Shown here piece by piece: positions 15,543 to 23,043 of a stretch of DNA of 64,000 nt. Under the pieces are notes generated by a model. That model was not told the DNA's origin. It saw only the letters and a program-made list of their open reading frames with translations, and did no database searches. Origin of the DNA: JADGOV01 sp963814355 (GTDB lineage: Bacteria > Actinomycetota > Actinomycetes > JADGOV01). Numbering within the stretch: position 1 is the first letter of the stretch; each line of letters begins with the position of its first letter. A program made the translations under genes and the position numbers. The stretch is from NCBI GenBank assembly GCA_963814355.1, contig CAWFCZ010000018.1:434001-498000 (forward strand), given 5' to 3'.

Positions 15543-17072
15543 GTGAACACGATCTCGACACCCGCGGGAGCAGACGCCACTTCGCCGGCCGAGTCACCTC
15601 CGCCGCGGGCCGCACCGGACGGGCTGCTGCCGATCGGGGCCGTCGTCAGCCAGCTGGTCACGCTCTGCGTGGTGTTCTTGCTGGCACGAGTGCTGCACGC
15701 CGGCGGGGTCGGCCTCTACATCCAGGCGTACGCGGTGCTCGCCGTGGGCAGCAGCCTCTGCCTGGCGGGCCTGCGACATGGTCTGAGCGCCGCGGTGGCC
15801 CAGCACCGCTCCGCCGGCGACGAGGCCGGGTTGCGGGGCACCATCGGCCTGGGCCTGGCACTGCCGACGGCCGCGGCTGCAGCATGCGGCGGCCTGCTCT
15901 TCGCCTTCGCACCGAGCCTGCTGCGGGTCTCCTCGATGGATCCACGCCTCGGTGACCTGCTGCGACTGGTCGCGGTGGCGCTGGTCTTCCACGTGTTCAC
16001 CGACTGCGCCCTGGCGGCCACCCGCGGGTTCGCCACCACCCGGTACTTCGCCCTGGTCAGCTTGATCGTCGAGCCGATACTCCGGCTGGTGGTGACCGCG
16101 GATCTGGTCGGCCTCGGAGCCGGGGTCCGGGGTGCGCTGGTGGCGCTGGTGGCCAGCAACGCGGTGGCCGCACTCCTCGCCGGGCGCTACCTGTGGCGGC
16201 TGCTGGACCCGGCGGCCCTCCGGCCGCGCTATGACCTGCTGGGAGTGAACGTGTCGGCCGGCAGCTGGCTCGGCGGCCTGGCCACGACCGGCCTGATCTG
16301 GACCGACGTCCTGCTGCTCGGGGCGCTGCGGGACAGCGAGACAGCCGGCGTGTACGCGGTCGCCACCCGGTTGGTCGCGCTCGCCGCGTTGGCCTTGCCG
16401 CCGATCCTGGCCGTCGGCACCCCGGCCTTCGCCGCGGCCGTGGCGCGAGGCAGCCGGAGTGAACAGCAGCGCCGCTACGCCACGATGACCGGCTGGATGG
16501 CCCGCGTCGCGCTGCCGGGGCTGGTCGCGCTCATCGCCTTGCCCCGCGACGTCCTGGCGCTGTTCGGACCCGGTTTCGCGGTCGCTGCCACCGCAACGGT
16601 GGTCCTGGCGGCGGGCAAGCTGGTCGACGCCGGAACCGGGCCGACCGCGATGATGCTCACCTTGACCGGACGGTTAACGGTCAACGTGGTGGACAACATC
16701 GCGGCCCTGCTGCTCAACATCGGCCTCAACATCGCCCTGATCCCACGGCACGGCATCCTGGGAGCGGCCATCGCCTGGGCGGTGTCGATCTGGGCCCTGA
16801 ACATCGCCCGCACCGTGCAGGTCTGGTTAGCTGCCGGGCTCCTGCCGTTCAGCCTCGGTGTGCTCCGCGCGCTGGTGGCCGGCAATGCCGCCCTGCTCGC
16901 CGCCCTGCTGGTCAGCCAGTTCCTGCACGCGCCCTGGCGTTTGCCGGTCGCCCTGGTACTGCTCGTGCAGGCCTACGTCGCGGTCACCGCCGAGTTGGGC
17001 CTGAGCGCCGAGGAGTCCCGGGCCTGGCGCGGGTGGCGCGCCAGCGGCACTCGGCTGTTCGCCCGGTCCTGA
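15543..17072 (+). CDS. Oligosaccharide flippase / polysaccharide biosynthesis membrane protein
   Basis: A 509-residue polytopic protein of the MOP superfamily (Wzx/MurJ-like) that would flip an undecaprenyl-linked saccharide across the membrane. The hydrophobic pattern suggests 12-14 helices, starting after a Pro/Ala-rich N-terminus of about 25 residues (IGAVVSQLVTLCVVFLLARV). The second half contains the typical VLAAGKLVDAGTGPTAMMLTLTG and NIALIPRHGILGAAIAWAVS blocks. The GTG at 15543 is used. It stands apart from the main envelope genes but fits with them functionally. Confidence 0.86.
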   Translation: MNTISTPAGADATSPAESPPPRAAPDGLLPIGAVVSQLVTLCVVFLLARVLHAGGVGLYIQAYAVLAVGSSLCLAGLRHGLSAAVAQHRSAGDEAGLRGTIGLGLALPTAAAAACGGLLFAFAPSLLRVSSMDPRLGDLLRLVAVALVFHVFTDCALAATRGFATTRYFALVSLIVEPILRLVVTADLVGLGAGVRGALVALVASNAVAALLAGRYLWRLLDPAALRPRYDLLGVNVSAGSWLGGLATTGLIWTDVLLLGALRDSETAGVYAVATRLVALAALALPPILAVGTPAFAAAVARGSRSEQQRRYATMTGWMARVALPGLVALIALPRDVLALFGPGFAVAATATVVLAAGKLVDAGTGPTAMMLTLTGRLTVNVVDNIAALLLNIGLNIALIPRHGILGAAIAWAVSIWALNIARTVQVWLAAGLLPFSLGVLRALVAGNAALLAALLVSQFLHAPWRLPVALVLLVQAYVAVTAELGLSAEESRAWRGWRASGTRLFARS

Positions 17073-17120
17073 CCCGCACCGGCGCGGATGTCGCGCTGTA
17101 CCGCTCGCTAATCTCGCCAC

Positions 17121-18764
17121 ATGGTCTCCCCCGGCGAGCGGGTCGAAGGCTCCGGCGGGCGGATCGCGGTCGAGGTCGCCCGGTGCTTCGGCGTCGAGAC
17201 GATGTGGACGCTGTCCGGGGCGCACGTCTTCCCGATGTACGACGGCGCGGTCCGGTCCGACCCGCCGCTGCGCCTGATCGACGTCCGGCACGAGGCCAGC
17301 GCGGTCTTCGCCGCCGAGGCGACCGGCAAGTTGACCCGGCGCCCGGGGTTGGCGGTGCTCACCGCCGGCCCGGGGGTGACCAACGGGATCAGCGCGGTCA
17401 CCAGCGCGTACTTCAACGGGTCGCCGCTGGTGGTCCTCGGCGGCCGGGCGCCGAAGAACCGGTGGGGCTCCGGCAGCCTGCAGGAACTCGACCACCCGCC
17501 GCTGCTGGCGCCGGTGACCAAGTCGGCCGGAACCGTCGCCACCGTCGGCGACATCGCGGCGTCGGTCGCCCAAGCCTTCGCACTGGCCGGACGGCCGCAC
17601 CGGGGCCCGGTCTTTCTCGACGTGCCGATGGACGAGCTGTTCTCGGTGACCGAGACGGACCTGCCCCCGCCGCCGGCCCGGGTGGACACCGAACCGGATC
17701 CCGACGCGCTCGCCGCGATCGCCGGCCGCCTTCGGCGGGCGAAGCGTCCCGTGCTGGTCCTCGGCTCGGACGTATGGCTGGATGGGGCTGCCGAATCGGC
17801 CCGGCTGATGGCCGAGGCGACCGGGACGCCGGTGGTAGCAAACGGCATGGGCCGCGGCATCCTGCCCCCCGGTCATGAGCTGTTAGTCACCAAGGCCCGC
17901 AGCGCCGCGTTCGGGCAGGCCGACCTGGTCGTGGTGGCCGGGGCGCCGCTGGACTTCCGGCTCGGCTACGGCACCTTCGGCGCGCCTGACGCCACGGCGG
18001 ACGTCGTGCACCTTGCTGACGCTCCCGGCCAGCTCGCCCGGCACGTCGCGCTGGCCGGATCGGCCGCGGGGAAGCTGGCCCGGATCTTCGACGGCCTGGC
18101 CGACGGCGCGGCCGGTCGGCACCCGCAGTGGCTGGCGACCCTGCGCGGCGCGGCCGACGCGGTCGAGGCCAGGGATGCCGACCTGCTGGCCGCTCAGGCT
18201 TCGCCCATTCACCCGGCGAGAATCTTCGGTGAGCTGCGCCGGACCCTTGACACCGATGCGGTGGTGATCGGCGACGGCGGTGACTTCGTGTCCTTCGCCG
18301 GGCGCCTGCTCTCACCGGCAGTTCCCGGCGGCTGGCTCGACCCCGGCCCGTACGGCTGCCTCGGTACCGGCCTGGGCTACGCCATGGCCGCGCGGATTGC
18401 CCGGCCACAGAGCCAGATCGTCCTGCTCCTGGGCGACGGCGCGGCCGGCTTTTCGCTGATGGACGTCGACACGCTGGTCCGGCACCGGCTGCCGGTGGTG
18501 ATGATCGTCGGGAACAACGGGGTCTGGGGACTGGAGAAGGGGCCGATGCAGATGCTGTACGGCTACGACGTGGCCGCCGATCTCCAGCCCGGCTGCCGGT
18601 ACGACGAGGTGGTCCGGGCCTTGGGCGGGGCGGGTGAGCTGGTCACCGAGCCGGAGGAGATCGGGCCGGCGCTGGCTCGAGCCTTCCGGGCCGACGCCCC
18701 GTACCTGATCAACGTCATCACAGATCCGGCGGCCGCCTACCCTCGCCAGACTCTGGGGATCTGA
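17121..18764 (+). CDS. Thiamine-diphosphate enzyme, acetolactate-synthase large-subunit-like
   Basis: A 547-residue ThDP-dependent enzyme of the acetohydroxyacid synthase family. The ThDP-activating glutamate is in IDVRHEASAVFAAEA (Glu58), and the Mg/ThDP motif starts GDGAAGFSLMD and closes with NN in IVGNNGVWG. It has the three-domain layout (Pyr, central, PP). It resembles actinobacterial IlvG-type paralogues of the main IlvB; no small regulatory subunit gene follows, so it may act in another pathway. The ATG at 17121 is 48 bases after the flippase stop. Confidence 0.85.
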   Translation: MVSPGERVEGSGGRIAVEVARCFGVETMWTLSGAHVFPMYDGAVRSDPPLRLIDVRHEASAVFAAEATGKLTRRPGLAVLTAGPGVTNGISAVTSAYFNGSPLVVLGGRAPKNRWGSGSLQELDHPPLLAPVTKSAGTVATVGDIAASVAQAFALAGRPHRGPVFLDVPMDELFSVTETDLPPPPARVDTEPDPDALAAIAGRLRRAKRPVLVLGSDVWLDGAAESARLMAEATGTPVVANGMGRGILPPGHELLVTKARSAAFGQADLVVVAGAPLDFRLGYGTFGAPDATADVVHLADAPGQLARHVALAGSAAGKLARIFDGLADGAAGRHPQWLATLRGAADAVEARDADLLAAQASPIHPARIFGELRRTLDTDAVVIGDGGDFVSFAGRLLSPAVPGGWLDPGPYGCLGTGLGYAMAARIARPQSQIVLLLGDGAAGFSLMDVDTLVRHRLPVVMIVGNNGVWGLEKGPMQMLYGYDVAADLQPGCRYDEVVRALGGAGELVTEPEEIGPALARAFRADAPYLINVITDPAAAYPRQTLGI

Positions 18765-18775
18765 CCGGCGACGGA

Positions 18776-19207
18776 TCAGGCAAGCGGATCACGCGATCGC
18801 AGGCCAAGATCAGCCCACCGAGCGAAGTCGCGGTCGCGACTGCAGAGCTCGAGGCCGTGCTCGATGGCGACCGCCGCGAGGTGCGCATCGGTGACGAGCC
18901 GAACCGACGGCTGAAACCGCAGTAGCGCATCGAGGAGGTCGAGGTGCCGGGGTCCCGGTTCCGGAATCCAGGCGCAGGGGCGCGACAGCCACGAACGCAC
19001 CACGGAGACAGCGGCGTCAACGGGTACGGGCCGTTCCCACGCACGAGGCTGCCCGACGACGCGGACGAAACCGGTGAGCGAGGCCCACGGCAGCCCAACC
19101 CGAGGAGTACCACCCAGGCGCTTCTGCAGCCAGAGCCGGGCCGCATCGTGACCCACCGCGGAGGTCATCGTGGCGTCGACGAGGAGGTTGACATCGACGA
19201 GGATCAC
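18776..19207 (-). CDS. vapC: VapC-type PIN-domain toxin
   Basis: A 143-residue PIN-domain ribonuclease toxin. Acidic active-site residues are visible as Asp5 in MILVDVNLLVDA, an Asp in RLVTDAHLAAVAIEHG, and the acidic pair in CSRDRDF. Related toxins cleave tRNA or rRNA. Its ATG overlaps the stop of the antitoxin gene (19204-19207), typical coupling of a VapBC operon. Confidence 0.92.
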   Translation of the reverse strand: MILVDVNLLVDATMTSAVGHDAARLWLQKRLGGTPRVGLPWASLTGFVRVVGQPRAWERPVPVDAAVSVVRSWLSRPCAWIPEPGPRHLDLLDALLRFQPSVRLVTDAHLAAVAIEHGLELCSRDRDFARWADLGLRSRDPLA

Positions 19208-19467
19208 ATCTGGCGGCGCAGTGCCTGCTCGACATCCTCATCGTCGAGGAAGTCCTTCAGAACCCGGTGGTCCGTGATCAGGACACGGCCAGGATCGAAG
19301 GTAGGCAGCTCATAGGGGACTTCAGAGTCCGTCGTGGCGCGACTGGCTGCGGCCAGGCCGGCCCGCAGCAGATCGTTGACCTCCTGGCGCAGTCCGGTAC
19401 CTCGCTCGGTGCGCCGCCGCCCCAAGGCGGCGGCGACATCGTCATCGAGAGTCAAGGTCGTGCGCAC
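19204..19467 (-). CDS. vapB: VapB-type antitoxin
   Basis: An 87-residue antitoxin. The N-terminus (MRTTLTLDDDVAAALGRRR) looks like a ribbon-helix-helix DNA-binding domain, and the acidic C-terminal tail (LKDFLDDEDVEQAL) would wrap around and block VapC. Such antitoxins also repress their own operon; two inverted repeats lie 35-70 bases upstream of the start. Translationally coupled to vapC. Confidence 0.9.
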   Translation of the reverse strand: MRTTLTLDDDVAAALGRRRTERGTGLRQEVNDLLRAGLAAASRATTDSEVPYELPTFDPGRVLITDHRVLKDFLDDEDVEQALRRQM

Positions 19468-19501
19468 CCAACCGATTCTAGGCTTGGTGACATCAGAACA
19501 T

Positions 19502-19511
19502 CAACTAGTTG
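19502..19511. promoter_or_regulatory. Palindrome upstream of vapB, candidate operator
   Basis: CAACTAGTTG is a perfect 10-base palindrome 35 bases upstream of the vapB start, in the position where RHH-type antitoxins usually bind. It is unusually AT-rich for this window, which also fits a promoter. No direct proof. Confidence 0.45.
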
Positions 19512-19515
19512 GTGC

Positions 19516-19536
19516 TGCGACGTCAAGCACGTCGCA
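19516..19536. promoter_or_regulatory. Perfect 8-5-8 inverted repeat upstream of vapBC
   Basis: TGCGACGT and ACGTCGCA flank CAAGC. It lies 49-69 bases upstream of vapB, next to the 10-base palindrome, and about 110 bases before the divergent Asp/Gly repeat gene, so it could control either direction. Confidence 0.45.
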
Positions 19537-19643
19537 AAGAGGCCTCCCGGTCGGTTGAGTGTCGCGGCATCGCCGGGGTAGTCCACAGGGGCGATACTCG
19601 ATAGCCGGCACCGGGCCGGACACAGCACGGAAACGGAGACAAG

Positions 19644-19913
19644 ATGGCCCTGAACGACGACGACATGGTGACCACACCCGCGGGCGGTGCTGCGGAGGGC
19701 CCGGCCGACGGCGGGGCGAGTGGCGGCGGATCCGACGGCGGGGCCGACGGCGGAGCCGGCGACAGCGGAGCCGACGGCGGAGCCGGCGACAGCGGAGCCG
19801 ACGGCGGAGCCGGCGACAGCGGAGCCGACGGCGGAGCCGACGGCGGATCCGACGGCGGAGCCGACGGTGGCGCTGACGGTGGGGCGGCCAGCGGTATGGA
19901 CGGTACCGCCTGA
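19644..19913 (+). CDS. Asp/Gly/Ala-repeat small protein, possible precursor peptide
   Basis: An 89-residue protein with a short leader-like start (MALNDDDMVTTPAGG) and then almost nothing but Asp, Gly, Ala and Ser. From residue 22 onward 14 aspartates recur every 4 or 5 residues in D-G-G-A and D-S-G-A units. A strong GGAGA site precedes ATG 19644. It lacks cysteine, aromatic residues and any hydrophobic core, so it should be unfolded. Downstream, after 38 bases, comes a JmjC-like cupin and then an overlapping ferredoxin-like gene, which suggests that the repeat protein is their substrate. I recall similar Asp/Gly-rich small proteins beside cupin genes in other actinobacteria but cannot verify it here. 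It is not a known family to me. Confidence 0.75.
   Translation: MALNDDDMVTTPAGGAAEGPADGGASGGGSDGGADGGAGDSGADGGAGDSGADGGAGDSGADGGADGGSDGGADGGADGGAASGMDGTA
19761..19841 (+). repeat. 27-bp tandem repeat coding DSGADGGAG
   Basis: Three units (19761-19787, 19788-19814, 19815-19841); the first two are identical and the third differs only at its last codon. They encode 9-residue blocks within a wider run of 12-base D-G-G-A units. High DNA identity indicates recent expansion in frame. Confidence 0.88.
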
Positions 19914-19951
19914 ACCGCTGCGCAACCGACGGGCGCGGGGCAGGTCCCACG

Positions 19952-21169
19952 GTGGACCGCCCCGCGCTGCGTCGTTGCATCAGCGTCGCGCCGGAGGACT
20001 TCGCCGCCGCGTACTGGGGGCGCCAACCGCTGCTCTCACCCGCCCGCAGCGGTGCCGGATTCGGTGACCTGCTAAGCCTCGACGGCGTCGACGAACTGCT
20101 GTCCCGTCGTGGGCTGCGTACCCCGTTCCTGCGCCTGGCCAAGGACGGAGCGGTCATCGACCCGACCCGTTACACCCGTTCCGGAGGCGCCGGAGCTGAG
20201 GTGGGCGATCAGGTCGCCGACGACCGGGTGCTGGCGCTGGTCGCCGACGGCGCGACCGTCGTCCTGCAAGCCCTGCACCGGGTCTGGCCGCCGCTGGTCG
20301 CCTTCGGCAGCGAATTGGCGGCCGAGTTGGGACACCCGGTGCAGGTCAACGCCTACATCACCCCGCCTTCCTCCCGCGGATTCGCCGCCCACTACGACGT
20401 GCACGACGTCTTCGTCCTGCAGGTGGCCGGTGAGAAGCGCTGGACGATCCACTCGCCTGTGCACCCGGCGCCACTGCGTAACCAGCCGTGGACCGACCAC
20501 GCGGCAGAAGTCGCGGCCACGGCCAGTAGCCAGCCGCCGGTAATCGACACCGTGCTCCGCCCTGGCGACGCGCTCTACCTGCCCCGGGGGTACGTGCACA
20601 GCGCGCAGGCCCTGGGCGCCACCAGCCTGCACCTGACCGTCGGGATGCATCCGGTGACCAGGTACGCGCTGGTGCAGGCAGTGCTGGCCGCGGCGGCGGA
20701 GGACCCCGAGTTGCGCACGTCCCTGCCGGTGGGCGACGTTGCCGATCCCGACCTGTTGCGCTCCGAGCTGGCGATCGTCAGCCAGCGGCTCACGGCCCGG
20801 CTCGAACGGCTCGACACCGCCACGGTCGGGAACCGGCTGCGGAGCCTGCTCGACGCCGGCCTCCGACCGGCACCCATCGCTCCGATCGCCCAGGCGGCAG
20901 CCGCCGACGCCCTCACGGCACAGACACCGGTACGCCGCCGGTACGGGCTGCGGGCCCGGCTGCTGGATGGCGAGGACGGCCGGGACGGCCGGATCCGTCT
21001 GGTGCTCGGCGACCGGACACTGCACCTCCCGGCCACCACCCGTCCGGCGGTCGCCGCCCTGCTCACCGGGTCGACATACACCGCGGCGTCACTGCCCGGA
21101 CTCGACGACGTGGACGGAGTCGTACTGGTCCGGCGGCTGCTGCGCGAGGCGGTGCTCGTGCCGGCATGA
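19952..21169 (+). CDS. JmjC-like cupin, Fe(II)/2-oxoglutarate-dependent oxygenase (ROXA/NO66-like)
   Basis: A 405-residue protein of the cupin-4 group, whose known members hydroxylate arginine or histidine side chains of ribosomal proteins. The metal triad is readable: His147 and Asp149 in AAHYDVHDVF, and His216 in LPRGYVHSA; LQVAGEKRW follows the first pair as in ROXA-like enzymes. The C-terminal half (from about residue 260) would form dimerisation and winged-helix parts. The GTG at 19952 is 38 bases after the repeat-protein gene and the stop overlaps the next start, so the three genes form an operon. I infer that it modifies the Asp-rich repeat protein, but a ribosomal target is an alternative. 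Confidence 0.85.
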   Translation: MDRPALRRCISVAPEDFAAAYWGRQPLLSPARSGAGFGDLLSLDGVDELLSRRGLRTPFLRLAKDGAVIDPTRYTRSGGAGAEVGDQVADDRVLALVADGATVVLQALHRVWPPLVAFGSELAAELGHPVQVNAYITPPSSRGFAAHYDVHDVFVLQVAGEKRWTIHSPVHPAPLRNQPWTDHAAEVAATASSQPPVIDTVLRPGDALYLPRGYVHSAQALGATSLHLTVGMHPVTRYALVQAVLAAAAEDPELRTSLPVGDVADPDLLRSELAIVSQRLTARLERLDTATVGNRLRSLLDAGLRPAPIAPIAQAAAADALTAQTPVRRRYGLRARLLDGEDGRDGRIRLVLGDRTLHLPATTRPAVAALLTGSTYTAASLPGLDDVDGVVLVRRLLREAVLVPA

Positions 21170-22107
21170 CGGCCGCCTCACCGACGCCTGGGCCTGGACT
21201 GCGGTGCGCGCCGGCGGCCCAGCTGCGCGGGGACCCATCGATCGGGACGGCGACCCCGATCACCCGATGGCTGCTCGTCGAGCAACCTGGCCCCTGGGGA
21301 CGCGACGCGGCCCGGCAGTCCGCGCTGGACCCGTCCGTCGCCGACGCGCTGTTGGCCCGAGTCAGCGCCCACGGCATACGGCTGGTGATGATCCGTCGGT
21401 ACGGGCGGGCCGTACCGGGACCTCGCCGGTGGGCCTACGTCGATTCCCGGCCCGGCTCGGAGGTGTCGTGGTGGGGCACGGTGTCCGCCGACAGGGAACT
21501 GCTCGACGTGCCGCTGGACGGCTCGACCGGCATTGCAAGCCGCGCTCCGATCTTCCTGGTCTGCACCCACGGTCGACACGACGCCTGCTGCGCCATCCGC
21601 GGCCGTCCGGTGGCCGCCGCCCTGCACGCCGGCCGGCCCGAGCAGACGTGGGAGTGCTCACACGTCGGTGGTGACCGCTTCGCCGCGAACCTCGTCGCGT
21701 TGCCGCACGGAATCTTCTACGCCCAGGTCACGCCGGCCACCGCGCCGACCCTCGCGGACGCCTACGAGCGCGGGCTCGTCGTCCCGGAACTGCTGCGCGG
21801 CCGCTGCACGTTCCCCGGACCCGTCCAGGCCGCCCAGCATTTCGCCCGGCTGCACACCGGGGCTGATGCGGTCGACGCGCTCGCGCCGCTGGAGGTAGCC
21901 GACCTGCCGGCCTCCGCCTGGCGGATCCGGCTCGCCGGCGACGGCACAGATCTCATGGTGACCGTCGCCGCCGACCAGGCACCCCCGGCCCGGCGCACCT
22001 GTGCCGGACGGCCGGACGTGGTGGCCACGGTGTACCGGCTGGTGTCCATGACCTCGGCGGCGATGGCGTCGCGTGCCGCGCACGGTGGTCGGCCCATCGA
22101 CCGATAG
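21166..22107 (+). CDS. Sucrase/ferredoxin-like protein (thioredoxin-fold 2Fe-2S)
   Basis: A 313-residue member of the sucrase/ferredoxin-like family. The cluster ligands are likely Cys residues in LVCTHGRHDACCAIRGRPVA (centre of the protein) together with those in TWECSHVGGDRFAANLVALP. No sucrase activity is implied by the name. The start overlaps the cupin stop by 4 bases (ATGA), so the protein may provide electrons or a redox function to the oxygenase. Confidence 0.87.
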   Translation: MTAASPTPGPGLRCAPAAQLRGDPSIGTATPITRWLLVEQPGPWGRDAARQSALDPSVADALLARVSAHGIRLVMIRRYGRAVPGPRRWAYVDSRPGSEVSWWGTVSADRELLDVPLDGSTGIASRAPIFLVCTHGRHDACCAIRGRPVAAALHAGRPEQTWECSHVGGDRFAANLVALPHGIFYAQVTPATAPTLADAYERGLVVPELLRGRCTFPGPVQAAQHFARLHTGADAVDALAPLEVADLPASAWRIRLAGDGTDLMVTVAADQAPPARRTCAGRPDVVATVYRLVSMTSAAMASRAAHGGRPIDR

Positions 22108-22116
22108 GGTCGTGCC

Positions 22117-23043
22117 GTGCCGACGGCCAAGACCAAGCCCATCCTGACCACCGCAACCCGCGCCCTCGCGCCGGTTCGCCGCCGGATCGCACCGCGCGTC
22201 GACGAGTTGGTGTTGCGCCGCTACCGGACGCTGGAAAAGCGCCAGCGCAAGGGCGCGGACGGCGGGCTGACCCGGGAAAGCAGCGAAACCCTGAAGCGCC
22301 TCGTGGCCAGCGGAGTCAAGGACGGCACGCTGACTCGAGAGGTGGAACATGACGTACTGGAAGCCTTCCGGGCGGTGGCCGAGGGCGACATCGGTGGCCG
22401 CCGCCGTTCGCCAGCGGCGCGGCGGACCCTGGTCGATGAGTTCCACCGGCTCTACTACCACTCCCGGAATCAAACCTGGTCGAAGACGTACTGGCGCGGA
22501 GTCCGGCTCCTGAAGAACCCGCTCGACCTCTGGCTGTACCAGGAGATCATCCACGAAGTGCGGCCGGACGTCATCTTCGAGGCGGGCACGCGGTACGGCG
22601 GCACCGCCTACTACCTGGCGGACCTGTGCGACCTCGAGGGCCACGGCCGGATCGCCACGGTGGACATCGAGGTCTTCCCCAACCGGCCCGAGCACCCCCG
22701 CATCTCCTACTTCACCGGCTCGTCCACCGACCCCGCGATCATCGCGCAGATCGACGAGATCATCCTGGGCGGGCGGGTGCTGGTCATCCTGGACTCCGAT
22801 CACAGTCGAGACCACGTACTGGGCGAATTGCGCGCCTGGCACTCCCGGGTTGCGGTCGGGTCCTACCTCATCGTCGAAGATTCCAACATCAACGGACATC
22901 CGGTAGCCACCAGCTGGGGTCCCGGCCCGATGGAGGCCGTTGACGCGTTCCTGGCCGAAAACGACGACTTCGTGATCGACGAGTCCATGCACAAGTTCTT
23001 CATGACCTTCAATCCGCGCGGTTACCTCAAGCGGGTGAAGTGA
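22117..23043 (+). CDS. CmcI-family SAM-dependent methyltransferase
   Basis: A 308-residue protein of the cephalosporin hydroxylase/rhamnosyl O-methyltransferase family (CmcI-like), which are SAM-dependent methyltransferases. SAM loop: VIFEAGTRYGGTAYYLADL; acidic ribose-binding strand: GRIATVDIE; later ILDSDHSRDHVLGELRAW and YLIVEDSNINGHP. An added basic N-terminal region of about 100 residues precedes the domain. The likely substrate is a sugar of a surface polymer, given neighbouring teichoic-acid-type genes. The GTG at 22117 is 9 bases after the ferredoxin-like gene; the 3' end overlaps the convergent polymerase gene by 17 bases. Confidence 0.84.
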   Translation: MPTAKTKPILTTATRALAPVRRRIAPRVDELVLRRYRTLEKRQRKGADGGLTRESSETLKRLVASGVKDGTLTREVEHDVLEAFRAVAEGDIGGRRRSPAARRTLVDEFHRLYYHSRNQTWSKTYWRGVRLLKNPLDLWLYQEIIHEVRPDVIFEAGTRYGGTAYYLADLCDLEGHGRIATVDIEVFPNRPEHPRISYFTGSSTDPAIIAQIDEIILGGRVLVILDSDHSRDHVLGELRAWHSRVAVGSYLIVEDSNINGHPVATSWGPGPMEAVDAFLAENDDFVIDESMHKFFMTFNPRGYLKRVK

